Source of the DNA: Petasospora fabianii
Taxonomy: Eukaryota > Ascomycota > Saccharomycetes > Phaffomycetales > Wickerhamomycetaceae
Length of the DNA stretch: 64,000 nt
Reading direction: 5' to 3'
Assembly (NCBI GenBank): GCA_022641835.1
Contig: CP048718.1
Coordinates: 434,001 to 498,000 of the forward strand
Made by a program: the position numbers and the translations under genes. The notes under the pieces were generated by a model. That model was given only the letters and a program-made list of their open reading frames with translations. It did not search any database and was not told the DNA's origin. Below, one piece after another: positions 27,292-37,010 of this stretch (position 1 is the stretch's first letter; each line of letters opens with the position of its first letter).

Positions 27292-29382
27292 ATGAGGTAC
27301 GTTTGTTGCTACTAACTAAGAGATGACGCGTCTTGCGGGGGAAGCTCAAGTCAACAACACTGTGTTCAGTACTTGTCTGCCAACATTGAAACTAACAACA
27401 ATTATTCCAGTGGAAGATTCGTCCGTGCTTCAAAATATCGTCACGTCTTTGGCCAGCCATCCAAGAAGGAGCTGTGCTACGATAACATCAGAGTTTCCAC
27501 CAATGCTTGGGACTCGAACTTGATCAAGGTAAGTCCTGCATGATATTTGATCCAACTGATATAGCACAAGACACTAACGATCCTACCCTAGGCCAACGGA
27601 AAGTACATCTCCGTCAACTGGAACGCATCTGGTGGTGGTGCCTTTGCAGTGATCCCAGTCGACGAGGTTGGTAAGGCCCCAGATAAAGTTCCGTTATTTA
27701 GAGGTCATACAGCCACTGTTCTCGACACAGACTTCAACCCATTTAACGACAACATCATCATTTCAGGTTCTGATGACTCCAAGGTTGGTCTCTGGAGGAT
27801 TCCTGATGACTACTCGTTCCACAATTACGTCGACAGTAACGGTGATATCAAAGACATCGCCCCGGTTGCCATGTACACTGGTCACAAGAGAAAGGTTGGA
27901 CACGTTAAGTTCCACCCAACTGCGGAAAACGTCGCTGCAACATCTTCGCTAGATTACACAGTGAAGTTGTGGGATGTTGAAAATGGAAAGGACAAGATCA
28001 CACTTACCCACAAAGATCTGGTCACTTCCTTCGCCTTCAACTACAATGGTAATTTGCTGGCCACTACCTCTCGTGACCGTAAGCTTCGTGTCTGGGATAT
28101 CAGAGCCAACGAGATTGTCAGTGAAGGCCCTGGTCACACTGGTGCCAAAGCCTCCAGAGTCGCCTGGATGGGTAACTCTGACCGTATTGGTACCACCGGT
28201 TTCTCCAAGCTCTCTGATCGTCAGATGGGTGTTTGGGATGCTACCAACATTGAGGCAGGTCCAATTGGTGGCTTCTACTCCATTGACTCTTCAGCTGGTA
28301 TCTTGATTCCATTCTTCGATGAATCTAACCAAATCTTCTACGTGGGTGGTAAGGGTGATGGTAACATTCGTTACTACGAGTTCCAGGATGATGAGCTCTT
28401 CCCATTGTCCGAGTACCAATCCATTGAGCCTCAGAGAGGTTTGGCTATTGCACCAAAGAGAACCGTCAAGACATCTGAAAACGAGGTGCTTAGGGTTTAC
28501 AAGACCACTAAGGACTCTATGATCGAGCCAATTTCCTTCATTGTCCCAAGAAAGGCCGAGGTGTTCCAGGATGATATTTATCCAGATGCTCCATCTTCCA
28601 AACCAGCTTTGTCGGCAGAGGAGTGGTTTGCTGGCAAGAGTGTTGATGGTCCAATCCTCATTTCTATGGAGGATCTCTACAATGGTGACGAGCCATCTCT
28701 CAGACCATCTACCGTGGCCTCTACACCGGCCAAAACCGAGTCCGAATCTCCAAAAAAGGCTGAACTTGCTTCGCCAAAGAAGGCTACTCCAGCTACGCCA
28801 AAGAAGGAGAAAACACCAGATTCTGAACCTGCGATCAAGGAGGCTGATGCCGTCTCTGCAGGCTTCACGGCTCCAAAGACCAAGGTCGATGACCTGCTCC
28901 AAAAAGATGAGGTTAACTCCTTGCTCAAGAAGGCCGCTACCTTGGACTCCGAGAAGGAAACTGTGAAGGCCGCTGACAGTGACGCTGATGATGCTGCCTG
29001 GGACGAGGAACCAACCAGGGAAATTACCCCAGCTCCAAAGGAGGATGTGAAACCAGAGCCAAAGAAGGCCGAGACGCCAAAGGTTGAGACACCAAAGGTT
29101 GAGACACCAAAGGTTGAAACACCAAAGGTCGAGACACCAAAGGTCGAGACACCAAAGAAGGAAGAACCGGCTCCAAAGGTAGCCGAGACGCCAAAGGAGG
29201 CTCCAGCCGACTCTGCTTCGGGTTCTAAGCCACTCACACTCAAGGGCTCAATTGAGAAGCTCTCATCTGTTGTGGAGCACTTTGAGGCTGTTGTTGCCAA
29301 GCTTGAAGCCGCTAATTTGGAGAAGGACGAGAGACTCAAGGCCCTTGAGGCCAAGGTCTCCGAGCTTCTGGAGAAGAAATGA
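27292..29382 (+). CDS. CRN1: Coronin
   Basis: Actin-binding coronin that bundles filaments and regulates the Arp2/3 complex at cortical patches. Three exons: 27292-27296 (ATGAG), 27411-27528 and 27592-29382, giving 637 residues (S. cerevisiae 651). The joined start is MSGRFVRASKYRHVFGQPSK, the family signature. WD40 propeller residues are about 20-330, followed by the coronin extension (DDIYPDAP, ALSAEEWFAGKS). A unique charged region of Lys/Pro/Ala repeats contains six ETPKV-type units, and acidic DDAAWDEE segments lie before it. A C-terminal coiled coil (about 598-637) should trimerise and bind Arp2/3. The first methionine of exon 3 (27649) is not the start. Confidence 0.95.
27297..27410 (+). 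other. CRN1 intron 1
   Basis: A 114-nt intron with donor GTACGT, branch AACTAAC ending at 27396 and acceptor CCAG 14 nt on. A second perfect TACTAAC at 27310-27316 is too close to the donor to be used. Confidence 0.9.
27529..27591 (+). other. CRN1 intron 2
   Basis: A 63-nt intron with donor GTAAGT, branch CACTAAC ending at 27578 and acceptor CTAG 13 nt on. It is in phase 0 between IK and ANGKYI, and removing it restores the coronin sequence. Confidence 0.9.
29071..29160 (+). repeat. 15-bp coding minisatellite in CRN1
   Basis: Six tandem copies of a 15-bp unit (GAGACACCAAAGGTT and variants) encode ETPKV repeats in the unique region of coronin. Units differ mostly at silent sites. Confidence 0.9.
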
Positions 29383-29497
29383 AGGATTTTGAACTGCACC
29401 CCTGAGGATAAATATAAATATGTACTACAATGATGTATTAACGATAAGTCATTAGATTTGAGACTGTACTTTCCTTGAGTAGCATATCATCGCTTAG

Positions 29498-31261
29498 TCA
29501 ATCGGTCTTCTCTGGCTTGGTGACGCTGTTTGATGTGGCCCTTTTGATGTTTACCAAATTATCCTTGAGTCTATTTCCGAATGAGCCAGTCCTGGACGTC
29601 TTCCCTGTTGATGTGAAAGTCCTGACGGGAACATCCGGTGGAGAAGTAGAGACAGATGGCTCAGATAATGATGACGTGACAAAGCTCGGCCTAGCCGGAG
29701 CAGTGTGTGCTGGTTGAGGTGATGGCCTGAAGTCGGCTTGTTTCGCCTTCTGTGGGTCCACGAGTCTGATAGCCTTTTTCAAAGTTGTGATTTCCGTATT
29801 GAACAATGACTTCAAGATATCGTTCATTGGTTCCAGTGATTCGACTCTTTCTTCAAGTGTCGTCAATGTCTTGGTTAATAGTGACTCAATCTTGGCATTG
29901 GTTGCTGAGGGTAGGGCATCAGATGTCTGGGATTTCAATGTGACAGCCAAATCTTTCTCGAGTGTAGAAATGACATCGGACATGTCTTCCCAGATCAGCT
30001 GACTCTCTTTGAACACCGTTTCTTTGTTGAGGAAATCATTGACACCATCTTGGAATGAAGCAACCTGCCTCTTGACGATCTCAATCACCTGTTCAGGGCT
30101 GAGCATTGAGGCCGGCTGAACGTAACTCTGAGCACCGAATCTCATCAAGAATGATCCCAGCATCGATGTTTGGTCGTTCAAATCCATTTGTGACATCTGA
30201 GAAACCATTGATTTTTCTTCTGACAATTTAACGATGGCTAGCTTCTCAGAGCGCTCAATTTCTCTGAGTTGTTCCATGTGTGAGCTGGAACGACTATCAA
30301 TAATACTCTCCACTTGATCTATCTCACCTTTCAAAACGCTTTTCTTGTCTTTCAACTGCTTGAGCCTCTGTTCCAACTTCTTGATGTCCTCGTCAACGCT
30401 AAGGTGCTCCTCTTTCAATTGTGCGAGCCTTCTGCCCTCATCGTGATCTAAGCTTCTGATCTCCTTAACTTCTTCCAACAAGGATGTCTTTGTAGATTGC
30501 CAAAGCTCGAAAGTACGGAGAATCTCCACTCTTCTTCTGTATTGAGCCTCGTAGAGCTCCCTCATTCCCTGATAAACGAACTCAAGACTCTTGAAGGCGT
30601 CCCCGATCAATCTCCTCACACGATGCGTACTCATCCCCTTTGCTGAGATATCTGCATGCATGGAGAGCAGCTCCTGAAGGCGCACCTTCAAGCCTTTCTC
30701 CTCAGTGAGCAAGTATTGCAAGGAGTCCGTATTTGATGAGTTGAGATCTCTGAAGATGTGGCTTGATGGCTTCCGAAAGCCCCTCAGAGTTGGGTCATCG
30801 ATGGCACCGTTGTTGAAGTACTGGGACTGTGGCTGCATGATAGTGGTGTTGTGTTGAGACTCGGGCCACAAGGCGTGAGACCCGTCTTCCCCTGTGTAAA
30901 TAGCATCTTCTGCAAGAGATGACAAGTGATGTTGGTCACGTTCAAGGCGCATGGACCTTGTCAATGGGACATCCTGAAACAGAATACGGGAGGTGGCGTA
31001 CTGGAAATCAGCTGCTGGTGGGGTGTGGGGCTCGCCACTCCCTGTAGTAGAGAGATAACTTTGACTACTGGGGCTTCTTCTGGTTATGGATGCAACTCTA
31101 TGGAGCTCTTGTGACAAATCGCTCGCGTCGTGCCGTGATGGAGCAAGCTGAGCATTTGTGAGAGATGCCTCAGCGGAGTGTGGCGGCGGGCTGGCCGAGT
31201 TGCTGCTCGCAATGGACGCGCTTTTCTTCCTCCGTTGGAATGATGATCGTATCTCGCCCAT
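29498..31261 (-). CDS. Coiled-coil protein of unknown function
   Basis: A 587-residue protein that I do not recognise. The first 200 residues are Ser/Pro-rich with basic patches (RRKKSASIASSNSAS). A long helical region at about 230-400 is strongly coiled-coil (LEEVKEIRSLDHDEGRRLAQLKEE-type heptads) and is preceded by MSTHRVRRLIGDAFKSLEFVYQG. A second helical part at about 430-535 and a Pro/Ser/Thr-rich tail with basic residues (NRLKDNLVNIKRATS) follow. The frame runs upstream to 31480 without an ATG; the TTG there is unlikely as a start, so I use 31261. It is divergent from VPS26 and convergent with CRN1. Size and layout suggest a cytoskeletal or trafficking scaffold, but that is only a guess. 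Confidence 0.75.
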   Translation of the reverse strand: MGEIRSSFQRRKKSASIASSNSASPPPHSAEASLTNAQLAPSRHDASDLSQELHRVASITRRSPSSQSYLSTTGSGEPHTPPAADFQYATSRILFQDVPLTRSMRLERDQHHLSSLAEDAIYTGEDGSHALWPESQHNTTIMQPQSQYFNNGAIDDPTLRGFRKPSSHIFRDLNSSNTDSLQYLLTEEKGLKVRLQELLSMHADISAKGMSTHRVRRLIGDAFKSLEFVYQGMRELYEAQYRRRVEILRTFELWQSTKTSLLEEVKEIRSLDHDEGRRLAQLKEEHLSVDEDIKKLEQRLKQLKDKKSVLKGEIDQVESIIDSRSSSHMEQLREIERSEKLAIVKLSEEKSMVSQMSQMDLNDQTSMLGSFLMRFGAQSYVQPASMLSPEQVIEIVKRQVASFQDGVNDFLNKETVFKESQLIWEDMSDVISTLEKDLAVTLKSQTSDALPSATNAKIESLLTKTLTTLEERVESLEPMNDILKSLFNTEITTLKKAIRLVDPQKAKQADFRPSPQPAHTAPARPSFVTSSLSEPSVSTSPPDVPVRTFTSTGKTSRTGSFGNRLKDNLVNIKRATSNSVTKPEKTD

Positions 31262-31679
31262 TAAAGATGATCTATATCGTGAAATTGCAATGCCAATAAG
31301 ACAAGTTTGTACACTGTTATAACAAGAGACGCGCCGTTCGGGAACAATCAATTCCTTATCGACATAAATTGTGTCAACAGTGGAAATAGGACGGGTTCGC
31401 GATTTCGCGGGGCCATTTTCGCGAAGGCACTTGTCCGATAAAAGGCGGTCCGAATTTGGGGGTACGAGCTTACTCGACAAAGCTCTCAGGCGACTGACTT
31501 GGTAAAGCTGCTTACATCACTGTCCACTGATTCTCTAAGAAACGTTCTGACCCTTTAGACTTACCACTTTCTGATCTGTGCCCCCTGGAGAAGATACATT
31601 TGCTACGCATAACCAAGATTGCAGAGATTGCCTTTCAATCAACCCACACCAAGAACAACCAAGAACAACAGTCGACACC
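31262..31679. promoter_or_regulatory. Divergent promoter with clustered TTCGCG motifs
   Basis: This 418-bp region contains three TTCGCG hexamers within 30 bp (31396-31401, 31404-31409, 31418-31425), the last as the palindrome TTCGCGAA. A repeat CCAAGAACAA is seen twice just before VPS26. Confidence 0.5.
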
Positions 31680-32549
31680 ATGTCACTATTCTTCAAATCA
31701 CCAATTGATGTAGAGATGAGATTTGAGGGTGAAGACACCCGCAAAACAGTGGAAGTTAAGGGCCCCCAGGGAAAAAAGGACAACCTTCCACTCTATGAAG
31801 ATGGTGAAAGCGTCTCGGGAACTGTGACGATACGTGTCAAAGATGGTAAGAGAGTGGAGCACACGGGCATTAGGGCCCAGTTATTTGGATCAATTGAAAT
31901 CTCTAATGGTCAAAAAGATGACTTTTTATGCTTGAGTCATGATCTGGCGCCACCTGCTGAGTTGGACCACTCCGAGACGTATCCTTTCCACTTTAAGGAC
32001 GTGGAGAAGAGATATGAGAGTTATAGAGGTAAGAACATCAACGTTTCATATTACGTCAAGGTCACGGTATTCAGGAAAAGTGCTGACATCACAAAACTCA
32101 AGAAGTTTTGGGTGTACATATACTCCAGCCCTGCGGACTTGAAGAAGTCAATCAAGCTTGACATTGGTATAGAAAACTGCTTGCACATTGAGTTTGAGTA
32201 CTCAAAATCAACATATTCGTTGAAGGACGTGATTGTGGGACGTATCTATTACCTTTTGACACGTCTCAAGATCAAGCATATGGAAATATCATTGATGACG
32301 CGGGAGACAGTCGGCGTTCAACCAAACCAATTGAGTGATTCGAGCACGATCAGATACGAGATCATGGATGGCTCACCAGTCAAGGGTGAGACGATTCCAA
32401 TCAGAGTTTTCCTCGGTGGATATGACTTGACTCCAACTACGAAGACAAATCTGTTCAGTGTCAAGAACTATTTGAGCTTAGTGATCATTGATGAAGATGG
32501 AAGACGTTACTTTAAACAGTCCGAAATTGTGCTCTTCCGTGCCAAGTGA
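31680..32549 (+). CDS. PEP8: Vps26 (Pep8), retromer subunit
   Basis: Arrestin-fold subunit of the retromer cargo-selective trimer (Vps26-Vps29-Vps35), which returns receptors from endosome to Golgi. It is 289 residues, shorter than S. cerevisiae Pep8 (379) and nearer the human core. The start MSLFFKSPIDVEMRF matches family N-termini; an earlier in-frame ATG (31578) adds unrelated residues. Signature segments are VEKRYESYRGKNINVSYYVKVTV, GIENCLHIEFEYSKSTYSLKDVIVGRIYYLLTR (the Vps35-facing part) and the end FSVKNYLSLVIIDEDGRRYFKQSEIVLFR. The C-terminus stops right after this core. Confidence 0.96.
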   Translation: MSLFFKSPIDVEMRFEGEDTRKTVEVKGPQGKKDNLPLYEDGESVSGTVTIRVKDGKRVEHTGIRAQLFGSIEISNGQKDDFLCLSHDLAPPAELDHSETYPFHFKDVEKRYESYRGKNINVSYYVKVTVFRKSADITKLKKFWVYIYSSPADLKKSIKLDIGIENCLHIEFEYSKSTYSLKDVIVGRIYYLLTRLKIKHMEISLMTRETVGVQPNQLSDSSTIRYEIMDGSPVKGETIPIRVFLGGYDLTPTTKTNLFSVKNYLSLVIIDEDGRRYFKQSEIVLFRAK

Positions 32550-34100
32550 GACCGATTGCAGCACGCAAAATCAATAGATATGACGGATACGAGTTGATTC
32601 TGTAGGTTAGCCCCTAAAGGGTGCTGACAAAAGACAGATATTTAATCAGTTACAGGATCCGGCTGATTGGGTCCAGAGCTGCTAGTTCAGCCCCTGCTCT
32701 AAAACTTAGAGGTTGCAGCCTCAACGAAGAACTTGACACTGTATAACAATACTCACTCAGGCTCATAAGCATGAGTTGCAGTCTGCCCACATGCCCATGC
32801 CACGAAACTGTCCTGTTTATCGGTTCTCCCAGCCGAGATGCTCCGCATGGATCTTCATGCTGATTGCGGTAAGAAGTGCGCCCCGACAATGAAAGATTAT
32901 CGCTCATCATCTAACTAGTCAGGTCGACTGTATAACATTCTGAAATTTAATTTATTCGTGAAATGATTCGCTTCATAGCAGTGTTGACCCAAATGTACAC
33001 CTTAGTTCACCTACACATATCATTAAACACTAATTCCGCAATACACATATTACCTCCCCGCTCCCATCCCCTTTCCTTTATTGATAACGATTGTTGAGGA
33101 GCGTTTCTCCTTTGTTATTAAGCTCCGAGGTATCGTGCCTGTGCGCTGCTCAGCCTTCTCAGAACGACCGTTCCGTCAGAGTTTATCCGAGCACATACGG
33201 GACTACAGCCGTACAGCGCGTCACCCGTGCATGAAGCAACTCAAACGTTAGCGGCTATCAAGCATTCTCCTGAGCAGCACGTCAACCAAAATAAGTGTTT
33301 ACAGAAACAGGTGCCCTGGTGCCCTGGTTTCCTGGTACTCTGGTACCCACTGCTCTGCCATGGAGGCTAGGGCACTTGTCTCACTGCGAACGGTCGACGG
33401 TTCACTTCCGCAGCTGGCGGACACTAGTGAGAGCCCGTCGCGATAATATTTCCGGCATTTGTAAGAACGCTTACTTTTGACTCAGGGGCATTGGTCTTGA
33501 CAGGTGCGTTCAAGAAGTGTCCAGTCTTCGACTATGTGTGTCTCTTAGTCAACTGACCCCTTTGAGTTGAAGGTACATATTCCGTTGCCAACCTTATCTC
33601 AGCGCTATTGGCTTCAGAAGCCCAGAGCTTATCAACTCCGATGAAGGAAAAAGAAACGTGAAGCCCGAAAAAAACTGCACGTAGGGCATCGAGGGGAGTG
33701 GAGATAGCGAGTAAACGGCTCTAAGCAATTGCATGGCACAAAAAAAAAAACTTTTCAAGAGCGACATCTTCATCAAGCTTCTCCCTCGCACGACACTCAC
33801 AGGTCTATTAAAACACCTTTGGTAGTTCCCTAAAGGTATCTCACTGGTTCCCCGGTCAGTTTTACCTGAATCATCGCTATCTCCGGCCTTACAGTGCCGT
33901 TCGTTGTCCCTTGTTCTGCCTATCATCTTACCACCGACGGAGAAGCCGGCCAAATTCCTTATTCCCTACGGTCCTAGGCTATAAGACACATCCAACGCGC
34001 CATCCAGGTCCCTGTCACGGCATCTAAGCTCGCTACTCTTCCCCAGATCAGCTCAAGCTTGACTACTCCCCCACAAAACACACATTGATACCCACATCAC
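32550..34100. other. Long intergenic region upstream of the permease gene
   Basis: About 1.55 kb with no supported gene. Two CTTATC sites (GATAAG on the minus strand) lie 35 bp apart at 33593-33598 and 33628-33633, about 500 bp before the permease ATG, with another GATAA at 33083. A CCTGGT-rich direct repeat is at 33311-33345, and an A11 run is near 33738. The short minus-strand frames here start at non-ATG codons and have no similarity. Confidence 0.5.
33593..33633. promoter_or_regulatory. Paired GATAAG sites (possible nitrogen regulation)
   Basis: Two GATAAG elements in the same orientation, 35 bp apart, upstream of a nucleobase-type permease. Such pairs (UAS-NTR) are bound by Gln3/Gat1 in S. 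cerevisiae. Function here is inferred from the motif only. Confidence 0.4.
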
Positions 34101-35813
34101 ATGACTGACTCTCTGTCTGACGAGAAGAAGGCGGTGCTCGCCACAACGAACTCCCAAGAGCTCGAAGATTCGTCCATTACCCAACCATCATCTCATGATG
34201 GTAAGCTTTCGGTTTGGCAACGCTTTAACAAGCTTATCACTGTCACCGATGCTGAAGGTGCCTCTTCACACCGTTGGAGTAATCCAGATATGGAACCTGT
34301 CCCACTAGAGGACCAGAGTTGGAAACCATACCATTTCCTCGCTTATTGGATTTCAGACTCTTATTCTGCTTCTTCTTGGAGAATTGCTGGCTCTTTTATT
34401 GACTTGGGTATGTCTCCTGGTCTCTTTTACGGTTGTAATATCATCGGTTATGTCCTCAATGCTTGTGTCATCGCTCTCCACGGTTTGATTGGCTCCAAGT
34501 ACCACATTCCATTCTCTGTCCAGTCAAGAGCTTCATTTGGTTTCTACTTCTCATATGTGATCATTATCATGAGATTCATCGTTGGCTGTTATTACTATGG
34601 TATTAACGCCTACACTGGTGCTGAGTGTATTCAGACTCTTATTCTCTCCATGTCACCAAACTGGTCAATGAAGGATACCATTCCAAGTTCGGCCACGACT
34701 ACCTCCATGATGATTTGTTACTTCATCTATAACCTTATCTGTATTCCATTCCACTACATCAAGGCTCCACAGATCCGCAAGTTCCTCGTCTTTAAGATGA
34801 TTACCGGTCCAATTGTTGGTATTGTGCTCATGATTTATCTTAACCAGAAGGCAGGTGGTACCACCAAGATCTGGTCTCAGCCAAATAAGGTACACGGTAC
34901 TTCCCTCCGTTGGCTCATTGTCCAGTGTATTGCCACCAACTTTGCCTCCTATGCTACCATGGCTGTTAACGTTAATGATTTCACTAGATACTCCAAGAGC
35001 AAATACGCAGTTGTATCCCAAGTTTATGCTATTCCAGTCAACCAGGGTATCCTTACCCCAATGGGTATTGTTGGTGGTATTGCGTCTGAAATCATCTATG
35101 GTGAGGTTCTTTGGGATCCACTCCTCATTGCCCAGAAGTGGATCCACACTCCAGGTGGTCGTGTTGCCGCATGGTTTGTTGCCTTTTCGTACCTTATTGC
35201 CCAGATTGGTATCAACATTTCTGCCAACTCCATCTCTGCTGCTAATGATTTGACTGCCTTGTTCCCAAAGTATGTCAATATCAGAAGAGGTCAATACATT
35301 GTGTTGGCCCTTGGTGGTTGGGCACTCTGTCCATGGGAGGTCCTGGCTAACGCTACAACATTGACTGCATTCATGGGTGGTTACTCTATCTTCCTTGGTC
35401 CTATTGCCGCAATCATGATTTGTGATTACTTCTTCGTTCACAAACAAAGATATGATACCCCAGCCTTGTACGACCCACAAGGCAAGTACAAGTTCGGAAG
35501 ACTCGGTACCAACTGGAGAGCTATTCTGCCATTGCTCGTTGGCTTTGTCCCACTTTTACCTGGTTTGGCAACATACATTAACACTAAGATCACCATGCCA
35601 GATGGTGTGCTGCATTTGTACCTGATTGGTTACTTCTACTCATTCTCATCAGCCTTCTTCGTGTACTACGTGACATGTTACTTCTTCCCACCTACTGAGG
35701 CTTTGAGTGCTGAGGCGGTCATTCCACCACACCACGAGGAGGATGAGCCAGACTACAAGGTTGAAGGTAAGGCTAAGCTGGCCAAGTACATTCTCAAGTC
35801 TGCTGTTGTTTGA
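34101..35813 (+). CDS. NCS1-family permease (uracil/uridine/allantoin type)
   Basis: Nucleobase-cation symporter-1 family plasma-membrane permease, in the Fur4/Dal4/Fui1 branch. It is 570 residues (Fur4 has 633), with about 12 membrane segments and a soluble N-terminus. Family signatures include RWSNPDMEPVPLEDQSWKPYHFLAYWISDSYSASSWR, the RASFGFYFSYVIIIMRFIVGCYYYG segment, the FTRYSKSK stretch, and PWEVLANATTLTAFMGGYSIFLGPIAAIMICDYF, followed by NWRAILPLLVGFVP. The C-terminus ends in an acidic, lysine-containing cytosolic tail, possible ubiquitylation sites. Substrate cannot be read from sequence: uracil, uridine and allantoin are all possible. Upstream GATAAG sites suit nitrogen control. Confidence 0.88.
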   Translation: MTDSLSDEKKAVLATTNSQELEDSSITQPSSHDGKLSVWQRFNKLITVTDAEGASSHRWSNPDMEPVPLEDQSWKPYHFLAYWISDSYSASSWRIAGSFIDLGMSPGLFYGCNIIGYVLNACVIALHGLIGSKYHIPFSVQSRASFGFYFSYVIIIMRFIVGCYYYGINAYTGAECIQTLILSMSPNWSMKDTIPSSATTTSMMICYFIYNLICIPFHYIKAPQIRKFLVFKMITGPIVGIVLMIYLNQKAGGTTKIWSQPNKVHGTSLRWLIVQCIATNFASYATMAVNVNDFTRYSKSKYAVVSQVYAIPVNQGILTPMGIVGGIASEIIYGEVLWDPLLIAQKWIHTPGGRVAAWFVAFSYLIAQIGINISANSISAANDLTALFPKYVNIRRGQYIVLALGGWALCPWEVLANATTLTAFMGGYSIFLGPIAAIMICDYFFVHKQRYDTPALYDPQGKYKFGRLGTNWRAILPLLVGFVPLLPGLATYINTKITMPDGVLHLYLIGYFYSFSSAFFVYYVTCYFFPPTEALSAEAVIPPHHEEDEPDYKVEGKAKLAKYILKSAVV

Positions 35814-36186
35814 ATGATGTGTTGCATGACATTAATGAGCTATGTTCCTAAAGTGTAGATATATATGATTGTTAGTTTGCCTGTGCTGTTTGTTGAATAT
35901 GAGTTGACGATTTTATTTGGTTTATTAGACTGGAGCTGTCCGTAGCACTTGTTAATCGTCACCGTAGTGTCTACCCCGCGTCTCCGGGCAAACATCCAAA
36001 CACCACTTTTGATCAGCCGGTACGGGCACCCGGCTCTATGGTCATTTGCGAGATCGTCTCCGAAACCCGGGGCAAAAACTGAGCGCGCGCGTGCCAATCA
36101 GCGCCGGGCTGAAAACAATCATTTGTGCTTCTCCAGACTTTACCTTCCACTACTCACTACTTTCGTTGAACAACAAGATTGACGCC
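35814..36186 (+). promoter_or_regulatory. SDH4 promoter with CCAAT box
   Basis: This 373-bp stretch holds the permease 3' end and the SDH4 promoter. A CCAATCA at 36094-36100, about 90 bp before the SDH4 ATG, suits the HAP2/3/4/5 complex, which activates respiratory genes. GC-rich CCGG/CCCGG patches lie just upstream. Confidence 0.5.
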
Positions 36187-36723
36187 ATGTTTGCCCTTAC
36201 CAAAGTCGGTCTCTCCGTTGCCAGAGGCTCTGTCCAACAGACAGCCTTCAAGGCCACCGCTACAACTGCCCTTCACACCTCTGCAGTTCGCAAGTTTGAT
36301 ATTCCATTCTTGAAGCAGATTCCACAACCTCCAGGTTACATCGTTGGTACTGTCAACGATGCTTACATCGGTCCTAAGGCCTCCAGATCCCATGGCTCGC
36401 TTCACTGGACCGCCGAGAGACTCATTTCCATCGGTCTTGTCCCACTCGCCACAGTCCCATTCTTCACAGGCTCCGTTGCCCCAGTCCTTGATGCTACTTT
36501 TGCCGGTCTTATATTGGCTCACTCATTCATCGGTTTCCAGTCCTGTATCATTGACTATATCCCAAAGAGAGTCTATGGTAAGCAGCACGATTACGCCATG
36601 TGGCTTTTGGCCTTTGGTACTGCCGTCGCTGCCTACGGTATCTATGAGATTGAGTCTAAGGATGTTGGCTTGACTGGTGTGTTGAAGAAGCTGTGGAACA
36701 AGCCAGAGGAGAAGAAGAACTAA
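36187..36723 (+). CDS. SDH4: Sdh4, membrane anchor of succinate dehydrogenase
   Basis: Small membrane subunit of complex II in the mitochondrial inner membrane; with Sdh3 it holds the ubiquinone site and heme b. It is 178 residues. The N-terminal 34 residues are an Ala/Thr/Arg-rich mitochondrial targeting sequence. Three hydrophobic segments follow. The motif AHSFIGFQSCIIDYIPKRVYG contains Asp123-Tyr124 of the quinone site, and His112 lies 11 residues before Asp123, the usual heme-ligand spacing (as in E. coli SdhD). The S. cerevisiae protein has Tyr there. The paralogue Tim18 is an alternative but less likely given the SDH4-CSN9-NVJ3 order. The start is the ATG at 36187; the frame is open further upstream without matching the family. 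Confidence 0.94.
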   Translation: MFALTKVGLSVARGSVQQTAFKATATTALHTSAVRKFDIPFLKQIPQPPGYIVGTVNDAYIGPKASRSHGSLHWTAERLISIGLVPLATVPFFTGSVAPVLDATFAGLILAHSFIGFQSCIIDYIPKRVYGKQHDYAMWLLAFGTAVAAYGIYEIESKDVGLTGVLKKLWNKPEEKKN

Positions 36724-37010
36724 GCACCCGGTTTGCTTAGAATCTGCATTTCCATGGTGATCAGCTTCTACAGTCACCTGGTGTTGAGAGTGCCCTGAGT
36801 CAACCGTGCTGAGTCCGCGGTGCTGGTTAAGATACACTTACTTAACATGACGTGACGTGACGGAGATGTTCACTGTGGTTCTATATATTTTTTATTTAAT
36901 TCTGGTTGGGTTTTCATTCTACATATTCACATTTTGTTTACTCCTTGTCATTGTAGTGATAAATGCTTTATGTGTTCATCTCATGTCATGTCCAATATCT
37001 TCAGTCTCAA

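Noticed and set aside
33594-33953. 119-codon minus-strand frame upstream of the permease
   Set aside because: It begins at TTG rather than ATG and has no family features.
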